A stretch of 64,000 nucleotides of DNA from Aedes albopictus (lineage: Eukaryota > Arthropoda > Insecta > Diptera > Culicidae), in assembly GCF_035046485.1 (NCBI RefSeq), contig NC_085137.1, positions 349,977-413,976 of the forward strand, in the 5' to 3' direction. Of this stretch, positions 60,001-64,000 are shown in pieces. The position numbers and the translations under genes are program-made. How positions within the stretch are numbered: the stretch's first letter is position 1; each line of letters starts with the position of its first letter. The notes under the pieces were generated by a model. The model worked only from the letters and a program-made list of their open reading frames with translations. It ran no database searches and was not told the origin of the DNA.

Positions 60001-62784
60001 AGAAATATTATTACTTCAATTTTTTTTCACAGAAAATTTTATTTTCCGTGTAATTTTAAGGAGAATAATTTTAGAGTGTATTCGATTCCCTTAAACTATT
60101 AAACAAGGATAGAATGATTTGGGAAAAATTTCAAATATGTCAATTGTAGCGATTTAATACAAAATAAACAATGACTTCTAAAGGGTGACTGAAACATCAA
60201 TTTTTCAATGATTTTTAAAAAATGTAAATACGCTTCAAAATACACCAAAAACCATTTTGAGATATTCAGAACAGCCCTAAATATCAGCCAAAAATATAAA
60301 AAGTTTGATTTTCCACCAAACAAAAATTACAAAAATGCTCAAACAATACCCCGTCTAAAGGCGGGATTGGGTATTAGAGGGTTAAGAGATCATGAAGTCT
60401 CCTACATCTTTCCAAGGTGTCTAACTTATCATTCTTTCCCATGCCTCAGCAGTCGCAAGGACGTGGTCAGGACAGCTCTCGACTGTTGGAGGATTGCGTC
60501 AATCTTGTCGAAGAATCATAGATTAGTCCTAAATCTTTGTGCTATCCGTGGAATCCGGGGCTGCCTTCATGACAAAAAAAAACAACAAATATTCGGCAGA
60601 AGGCTCGGAGGGTCAAGTCACATATACCAATCAACTCAGTTCGACAAATTAAGATGATGTCTGTATGTGCGTATGTATGTGTGTATGTATGTATGTCCGT
60701 GCGCAAAAATAGTTCACTCATTTTTAAGACACTTCTAATTAGTCGATTTTTCGGATTATAGCTCGAATCGAACCGGAATTTAACCGCATTGTTCGCTATT
60801 TTAAAATGGTCCGGATCGGTCGAGGCGTTCCGGAGTTATGGCCATTTCAATGATCTGGACCAGCACCGGTGGAACTGGCCGTATATGAAACTTAACCAAG
60901 CCCCATCATGCGACACATCAAACTGCGGCGATGTGTGTAACCTTTAGCATGGTTGACGAGTTTTGTGCGGAAATGAACACAGTAGACCAGAAATTCCACG
61001 ATGTCGGCCCAAAGTTCAAGATGGCGGCTCCAAATTCAAGATGGCGGCTGTTCAATAGAGTTTCTGGCTCTAAAACCATGTAATATGGATTGGATATATT
61101 TGGTATGAGGAAGATGTCCGAAGTCCAAAAATGGCGACCAGAATATCCAAAATAACGGTCTAAAATCTAATATGGCGGCTCCAAATTCAAGATGGCGACT
61201 GTTTAATGGAGTTTTAGGACTTGAAACCATGGGTATATTTGGTATGGGAAAGAAGTCTGGACTCCATAAATGGCGAGCAGAATATCCAAGATAGCGGTGC
61301 AGCATCCAAGACGGCGGTTGAAGATGGCTGCTGTTTAATTGTGTACAGATTTTTTACCGATTTTAGCAACCCGAGATGAATTTTATGTTGCCAAAATGGA
61401 GTTTTGTCAAAATCGGTAACAATTTTTTGTGGTTAATTTTCATAAATACGAGCTATTCAAAAATAAGTGAACGCTCCCTTAGATGACGTTCATAAACCTC
61501 AAGGGACCGGGAGGATCAGAAACCAGATGTCCAGGGTCCAAAAATGACGACCAGAATATCCAAGATGGCGGTTTAAATCCAAGATGATGATTCAACATTC
61601 AAGGTGGCTGATGTTTAATGGAGTTTTAGGCTCTAAAACCATGCAATATGTGTACATTTGGTATTGGAAGCTGCCTGGAGTACAGAAATGACGATTAAAA
61701 TATCCAAGATGACGACGAAAATATCCAACATGGCGTCTCTAAATTCAAGATGGCGACTGTTTAATGAAGTTTTGGACCTGAACATGGGTATATTTGGTAT
61801 GGGGGAGAAGTCAGGACTCCCAAAATGGCAACCAGAATATTCAAGATGGTGGTCTAAAATCCAAAATGGCAGCTAAAAGTTTAAAATGGCTTCTGTTTAA
61901 TGGAGTTTAAAGCTCTAAAACCGTACAATACGGGTATATTTTGTATTGCGAAGAAGTCTGGAGTCCAAAAATGACGATTAAAATATCCATGATAGCGACC
62001 AATATATCCAAGATGGCGTTTTTAAGTTCAAGATGGCGGCTGTTTAATGCAGGTTTAGGCTCTAAAACCATTCAATGTGGGTATATTTGGCATGGGGCAG
62101 ACTACCGTAGTTCAAAAACAGCGACCAGAATATCCAAGATGACGTCTTAAAATTCAAAATGGTGGCTATGGAGTTTTGGGACCTAAAACCATTCAATATC
62201 GGTATATTTGGTATGAGGAAGAAGTCTGAAGTCCAAAAATTGCGTCCAGAATTTCCAAGCTGCCGAACATAAATCAAAATGGCGACTCAAAATTCGAGAT
62301 TGCGGCTGTTTTTCAAGAGTTTAAGGCTCATAAATCAAAAGTCAGATAAACGATATGATCTCTGATGCCATGAAATGGATTTCTGTTAAACTTATGAAAG
62401 TGCGATATTCATCAACATGTCCCTTGAGTTGTATTGAAATGTGTTTTCGAAGGCACGATACAGGCGCCATCACCACTAGGTGGATTAAATAGGGTTTTTT
62501 AAAATCATTGAATTGTCTCTGAAATCATTCAATATTTTCATACTTGCGCATTTAAAATAATGTTTGTTCTATACTAGAGGTTCTAGCCAGTAAGATGCCA
62601 ATTTTATGTAATTACCGATTTTATTACCTGGAATAGTAATGCTGCAGCCGGTGCTCCTTGAGCCATTCTCGCAGGATTAGCTTCTGCTGCAGGTTGAGGG
62701 CGGCCCGCTGCAGGCGCTGTTCATCTCCGGGTGGCAGCTCTGGAAGACGATCTGGGTCACCGCAACTGGACAGGGACGAAATTC
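41922..62784 (-). CDS. AREL1: AREL1/KIAA0317-family HECT E3 ubiquitin ligase (gene span, 5' end missing)
   Basis: Eight exons join in frame: 62784-62628, 52550-51344, 51279-51079, 50997-50847, 50780-50167, 50107-49913, 49847-49780 and 42024-41922 (stop TAG). They give about 897 residues with the start codon outside or unrecognised. All introns are GT-AG with matching phases. Domain order: a SAM-like helical segment, a hydrophobic membrane segment (GGMLVVSVSVAGLVTLAAM), a filamin-type Ig region (CKVHWDWQDP to FIPGPM), a conserved linker (GEFDIIVLSS, CYVGPKQVTIKEM), then the HECT domain from WFELICSALFD through ALVHPNPNRPA, GKCLYES, LARLLQFTTG and the catalytic TCFNQLCLP to the C-terminal EGFGMV. 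Family knowledge: AREL1 ubiquitinates IAP antagonists and restrains apoptosis. Human AREL1 is about 823 aa and starts near the membrane segment, so the mosquito protein has an N-terminal extension. Function here is by homology. Confidence 0.93.
43070..43168. mobile_element. Small palindromic element (MITE-like)
   Basis: Inside the degenerate array, a ~100 bp block of unrelated sequence begins GACGATTTCTTCACCTCGGG and ends AGGGTGAAGAGATCGCCCC. The ends are imperfect inverted complements, and GGCTTAACGTTTAAGCC forms an internal hairpin. No coding capacity. Confidence 0.5.
43640..43760 (+). mobile_element. Diverged Feilai-like SINE fragment
   Basis: A segment within the array reads AGCAAGACCATGCTGAGAGT, then GGGTTCGATATCCGGTC (B-box-like), TCCAGGAACTTTTCGTAA and GGAAATTTACGTTATTTCCC. 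It resembles the head and early body of the Feilai-type copy at 58344-58623. The A box and tail are missing or degraded. Confidence 0.55.
44145..45582 (+). repeat. Local tandem duplication (~765 bp units) in the AREL1 intron
   Basis: The stretch from CTGGAGCAGATTCTATAG at 44164 to the AACGCAGCA plus CTAGTCTAGTCTAG tail near 44800 recurs from 44924 to about 45582. The offset is 760-777 bp. The copies share unusual landmarks such as GGAGGCGGTAACCTAAG (about 44583 and 45360). The copies differ by small indels and substitutions, for instance a 44-base stretch around 44270 that is altered in copy 2. The high similarity contrasts with the poor similarity between ordinary repeat units around it, so the duplication is recent. 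Confidence 0.75.
45543..45713 (-). mobile_element. 5'-truncated non-LTR retrotransposon 3' end with (TAGAC)n tail
   Basis: On the reverse strand this piece matches the nested insertion at 21031-21344 over about 150 bp, including CATTAATAATGACAAG/AAA, GTCGATT-like and GATTCTTTCAAT-like blocks, TGTGTATGTGTAGAC and the pentanucleotide tail. The same tail without the body is present at 44766-44805. The element therefore has a defined 3' end that terminates in tandem TAGAC rather than poly(A). Confidence 0.7.
48826..48950. mobile_element. Fragment of a common mosquito inverted-repeat element
   Basis: CCCCTTAGGGCATTCATAAT, CTACGTAAATCG and a G-rich run (AGGGAGAGGGAGGGGGGTCT) are followed by CTCCATACAAATTTTCG and ACATAAGTCTACGTGCGGG. 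The composition is unlike the surrounding G/A array. I recognise the GGGCATTCATAAxCTACGTAA phrase from mosquito repeats, but the family name is uncertain. Confidence 0.4.
49780..49847 (-). CDS. AREL1: AREL1 exon: HECT C-lobe, up to the catalytic cysteine
   Basis: 68 bp. The acceptor is TTTTCAACAG and the donor ACATG|GTGAGT. It encodes ELNPRFQITAAPTFGNLPTA plus HT and the first two bases (TG) of the catalytic Cys codon. The next exon supplies the third base across a 7.75 kb intron. Confidence 0.94.
49913..50107 (-). CDS. AREL1: AREL1 exon: HECT hinge and C-lobe
   Basis: 195 bp, 65 codons, phase 0. The acceptor is TTACTTGCAG and the donor CAG|GTAATA. It encodes LLLCGTGEYSIADFRANHIV, GWFWAAVGNFSQTEMARLLQ and FTTGCSQLPPGGFQ. 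RLLQFxTGxSxLPxGGF is the typical HECT C-lobe approach to the active site. The adjoining introns are 59 and 65 bp. Confidence 0.95.
50167..50780 (-). CDS. AREL1: AREL1 exon: HECT N-lobe and E2-binding region
   Basis: 614 bp. The acceptor is TTTCTTTAG and the donor GAG|GTAAGT. It encodes IDWGGLRREWFELICSALFD, QALVHPNPNRPANLKLKHFE, FAGKVVGKCLYESALGGTYR, SFLAQLIGLRVHYKYFEQDD, VKTIELIPNGAKIRVTNATK, FLKGLNGVIPDNLLSIFDEN and ELE. These are the conserved blocks of a HECT N-lobe with the GGxRREWFxL entry motif. Base composition is much more G/C-rich than the flanking introns. Confidence 0.95.
50847..50997 (-). CDS. AREL1: AREL1 exon: start of HECT region
   Basis: 151 bp. The acceptor is TTTTTTGCAG and the donor CAGG|GTAAGT. 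It encodes VRKFHSNYYHEKISVKVQRD and then LESSMKATKHFSVSDWCGNF followed by EVTFQGEQG. It ends one base into a Gly codon completed by the next exon. The LESSxKAT..FS.SDW pattern is the usual entry to the AREL1 HECT domain. Confidence 0.92.
51079..51279 (-). CDS. AREL1: AREL1 exon: linker before HECT
   Basis: 201 bp, exactly 67 codons, phase 0 at both ends. The acceptor is TTATTCCAG and the donor GAA|GTGAGA. It encodes FHFLPPSNIQVNNSHG, IIDDGCQPKIELASKERNVI, ATFTHFLLKNIGGSETFKDK and QDFFYHE. The KERN..AATF and KNIGGSETF strings are hallmarks of the AREL1 family just upstream of HECT. The intron on its 5' side is 64 bp and the one on its 3' side 81 bp. Confidence 0.92.
51344..52550 (-). CDS. AREL1: AREL1 exon: membrane segment and filamin-type Ig domain
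   Basis: This is the largest exon (1207 bp). The acceptor CGTTTCAG precedes ATTGGTGGCC and the donor is AAG|GTACGA. It encodes the end of the SAM-like segment, a hydrophobic helix (GGMLVVSVSVAGLVTLAAM), then VTGKYLLPANCKVHWDWQDP, which opens the filamin/ABP280-type region that closes near AGSPFLKTFIPGPM. A second beta-rich region follows, with HIEPRDEHGN and GEFDIIVLSSSDTT, and the exon ends with ATFRLCPSTK. The reading frame also runs open for about 500 bp past the donor on the reverse strand, through an intron and into neighbouring exons out of frame. That extension is not protein, because the spliced frame matches the family and the unspliced one does not. Confidence 0.92.
52551..53830 (-). 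other. AREL1 intron, unique-looking part
   Basis: This is the 3' part of the 10 kb intron on the AREL1 strand. No repeats recognised and only weak frames. A T/C-rich stretch is present near 53330-53400. Confidence 0.4.
53835..53989. mobile_element. 155 bp MITE with TA target duplication
   Basis: CCCAGTCAACCAGTGATCGT and the complement of ACGATTACTGGTTGTCTGGG are the inverted ends, extending about 55 bp through ATAAGATG and AAAGTGGAGGC. TA flanks both sides. This fits a Tc1/mariner-type MITE. A diverged relative begins CCCAGACAACCAATTTACAC at about 33677. Confidence 0.8.
54190..55460 (+). repeat. Tandem array of ~142 bp units (about 8 copies)
   Basis: Each unit has GATGTTGCATCGCATCAGTA, ATGTAACAACAAxCCATTGA, GTAGATCTTxAGGCCT and AGTTCTTGGATGACCTxGA. 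The anchor ATGTTGCAxCGxATCAGTAA recurs near 54290, 54418, 54553, 54797, 54951, 55095, 55238 and 55379. Units have diverged by substitutions and small indels. It lies in the AREL1 intron. Confidence 0.8.
55900..57140 (+). repeat. Tandem array of ~300 bp units (4 copies)
   Basis: Each unit has TTGACTTCAGAGAACCGTAG, AAAACAACGGTTAGCTCCAG, GTACCCGGGATGACCTGGTT and GAGCTGTAGATAAACTGTAA. The last string recurs near 56081, 56436, 56740 and 57025 (spacing 285-355). One junction (about 56215-56260) contains a short inverted piece of the unit. Confidence 0.8.
57267..57531 (+). mobile_element. tRNA-derived SINE (Feilai-like), copy 2
   Basis: Same family as 13794-14054: TTAGCCTAGTGGTTAAGGCT, CGGGTTCGATTCCCGTTCC, TCATTGTACTTGCCTCACAA, and a tail of AAGAGGAAGAAGTAGAAG. 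It lies inside the 10 kb AREL1 intron, antisense to AREL1. It differs from copy 1 by scattered substitutions and a 2 bp deletion after GGCT. Confidence 0.85.
58157..58303 (-). mobile_element. 147 bp MITE, copy 2
   Basis: Reverse orientation of the element at 33522-33667: AAAGGTGCCAATGACTGTTT, CCAAGGTTGCTATGATTC and CTAATGGGACCTTAAG. It lies in the AREL1 intron next to a Feilai SINE. Confidence 0.75.
58344..58623 (-). mobile_element. Feilai SINE with 13 bp target duplication
   Basis: On the reverse strand it begins GGGCCCATATAGCCGAGGCG, has the B box GGGTTCGATTCCCGG, the body CTTGGGCATAGAGTATCTTC and a (AAG)n tail. AATATACCAACGT occurs directly at both sides (58331-58343 and 58624-58636). It is inserted in the AREL1 intron in the same orientation as the gene. 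The family name is from recall of the conserved head. Confidence 0.88.
58745..59765 (+). repeat. Repeat block copy 1, with ATGGCG-rich units
   Basis: It starts at GAAGTCTCCTACATCTTTCC, passes a (TATG)n microsatellite (58935-58972) and CAAACTGCGGCGATGTGTGT, and ends in AAGATGGCGGCT-type units. It recurs at 60386-61345 with high similarity. Copy 1 is interrupted internally relative to copy 2. Confidence 0.75.
59766..60381. mobile_element. 616 bp piggyBac-type MITE (TTAA target)
   Basis: Perfect 15 bp terminal inverted repeats CCCTCTAATACCCAA are flanked by TTAA on both sides (59762-59765, 60382-60385). TTAA duplication with CCCT-like ends is diagnostic of piggyBac-type transposition. The interior is A/T-rich without a transposase. 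The uninserted form of the target (GCTGCTGTTTAATTG) is visible at 61328-61342 in the neighbouring repeat copy. Confidence 0.9.
60386..61345 (+). repeat. Repeat block copy 2, with ATGGCG-rich units
   Basis: Same order as 58745-59765: TCTCCTACATCTTTCCAAGG, CATATACCAATCAACTCAGT, a (TATG)n run, AACCTTTAGCATGGTTGAC, and ATGGCG units. It also contains a 180 bp stretch (60420-60600) absent from copy 1. Confidence 0.75.
61360..61450. repeat. Short inverted repeat (hairpin)
   Basis: TTTTTTACCGATTTTAGCAA and the complement CAAAATCGGTAACAATTTTT flank a central TTATGTTGCCAAAATGG. Stem of about 15-20 bp. Confidence 0.5.
61540..62330 (+). repeat. Tandem ~140 bp ATGGCG array
   Basis: Units carry TTCAAGATGGCGACTGTTTA, ATGGAGTTTTAGGCTCTAAA, TGGGTATATTTGGTATGGGG and AAGTCTGGAGTCCAAAAATG. 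The anchor CTGTTTAATGxAGTTT recurs near 61614, 61758, 61897 and 62040. Two alternating sub-types (GGACCT and GGCTCT after the anchor) are present. Confidence 0.8.
62628..62784 (-). CDS. AREL1: AREL1 exon: SAM-like N-terminal segment
   Basis: On the reverse strand TTTCAG is followed by 157 open bases and the donor GTAATA. The translation contains LPELPPGDEQRLQRAALNLQ and then REWLKEHRLQHYYSR, continuing into LVAIEVTSLEDVYWLEDSR of the next exon. The combined stretch looks like a SAM-type helical bundle. The exon begins with the last two bases of a codon and ends with AG, completed by A of the next exon (Arg). At least one more coding exon must lie upstream because no start codon is in frame here. 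It is separated from the next exon by a 10 kb intron. Confidence 0.85.
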
Positions 62785-64000
62785 CTGAAACGGACAAGAG
62801 ACAGAGAGAGGAAGAGCAAAATCAGTCATCCGTTGGAGAATCCGTGCTACAAGCGTGGTTACGCATGTACTTAACCTAGATGCCGTGGTGCGGTCACGGA
62901 AACAATGTTGTTGTAATTATAAAGGTCAAATGTGGGCGGCATAACATATCTCATGTTTATGTAGATTGCGGAGTGTTGCGGTTTCCCACCAGGCTCTGCA
63001 GAATCTCCGAGGCGAAACACGACGAGAGGAGCAACTGCAACAGCATGCACGGAATGTGGCTGGCTAGCTATACGGCACGACGCTTTTTATTCACCGTTGA
63101 TATGGTTATTGCTGCACAATTTAATTTACGCTATAATAGCCTGCCCTATCATGTGACTGCACTGGGGAGTGCATGTAGATGAAAAATTGAGTCCGTAGTG
63201 CCTGCAGTAGCCCGGCAGAACAGTGAATACACGCATTATTGCCATTGGCGAAACTACGGTTATCCTACAGACTGTGTAAGCTACAGTTAAAGGTCACTCA
63301 ATGCAATTCCATGTTGTTATAAAAATATTCGATTTTTTCACACATTATGAGCTCAGAGCTCCATAAGTATTTTAAAGAAATTAGAAAATCATTGCTGGAC
63401 GTGACTACACCAATAAAGATAAACAATGTTTGGATGGATCGTACCATCCAACGAAGCTTCATACCACATCATAGTCTAACCACTCGGAAGAATGCCACCC
63501 TTCTCCAAACATTGCAGCAATTAAACACAGAGAGAAGCGAAAACTACCAAAAACCACACAAGTGAATAGAAGGAAGGCAGAGTACCCGAGTAGCGAATTT
63601 GCATTTTACGGCCCGAGCGTAAAATGCACCATACTCATTAAATTTTGATCGTCATATGAGATGGGAACTCCTTTCTCTGACTTCTGCCGGTTTCGGTTAT
63701 TTCCTGCGCGCCAAGATTTTAATTGTTACGAATAGCTTCGTAACCGTTTGCTTTCGTCGGCACGGATGCCAAACATTTCTCATGCAATACTAGGGTGAAG
63801 GAATTGGTAGTTCTACTCAAACCGTGCTAATTGCAAGAATTTATGCAAATGTGTTATGGCTTTCTCTCACATGTACTCACGACATCTGAGGAAACTGCAT
63901 GCATGCATCAATTCATTAGGCTTGCTTACTAATGGAACGTTTGTGTAATTTATTCCACTTAGTGAATAATAGGACCCGTACTTCTGAAGCGGTAGACATG
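62785..64000. other. Upstream AREL1 intron or 5' region; no exon identified
   Basis: The reverse strand must contain or lead to the preceding AREL1 exon. A good donor (GTC|GTGAGTACATG) exists near 63880 on the reverse strand, but the sequence before it does not look coding. A 72-codon + strand frame (63347-63565) has no recognised domain. Confidence 0.35.

Noticed and set aside
58902..60730. CRISPR-like or satellite interpretation of the (TATG)n segments
   Set aside because: They are simple TATG microsatellites inside two copies of one repeat block, without spacers or regular repeats.
63347..63565. 72-codon + strand frame
   Set aside because: Short, A/T-rich, without domain or splice evidence; lies antisense in the AREL1 5' region.

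Overview
The window is nuclear DNA from an insect, almost certainly a culicine mosquito (Aedes-like). The reasons are split genes with both tiny (59-81 bp) and very long (7-10 kb) introns, tRNA-derived SINEs including a Feilai-type copy, a non-LTR retrotransposon, many short inverted-repeat elements, and kilobases of degenerate repeats of the kind common in Aedes genomes. Assignment to Aedes is inference from recalled repeat types, not from a search.

Two host genes are supported. On the + strand, five exons between 21717 and 30886 encode a coiled-coil protein that I do not recognise; its 3' end was not found with confidence. On the - strand, eight exons between 62784 and 41922 encode most of an AREL1/KIAA0317-family HECT E3 ubiquitin ligase. 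In order these give a SAM-like helical segment, a transmembrane segment, a filamin-type Ig region and a complete HECT domain ending in the catalytic TCFNQLCLP motif and a stop. The two genes converge tail to tail. A CpG-containing stretch near 1500-2650 may hold a promoter or 5' UTR of another gene, which is weak evidence only.

Layout: 1-2740 unique DNA. 2850-10930 degenerate T/C-rich repeat with a ~720 bp higher-order repeat inside. 10930-13020 mostly unique, then a 213 bp foldback. 13794-14054 SINE. 14100-16670 more degenerate array (T/C then G/A polarity). 16882-17090 SINE. About 17100-21650 a dead non-LTR retrotransposon (endonuclease, RT, RNase H) carrying a nested insertion. 21717-22774 coiled-coil exons 1-3. 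22775-30575 intron with a MITE, a SINE, an array and a retroelement fragment. 30576-30886 exons 4-5. 31513-40957 dense young and old insertions: a 372 bp foldback, a 1.1 kb insertion with a 23 bp target duplication, MITEs, and a local tandem duplication whose copies carry different insertions. 41110-41921 probable AREL1 3' UTR. 42025-49779 AREL1 intron filled by degenerate G/A-rich array. 49780-52550 six AREL1 exons. 52551-62627 AREL1 intron with three different tandem arrays, two SINEs and several MITEs including a piggyBac-type element. 62628-62784 the most 5' AREL1 exon visible.

The most informative part is the insertion record. Several elements can be delimited exactly because target duplications, paralogous empty sites or interrupted reading frames lie in the same window. 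No operon-like or defence-like system is visible. The novelty is in repeat architecture, in the AREL1 gene structure, and in a tandem array rich in YY1/Pho-like motifs.
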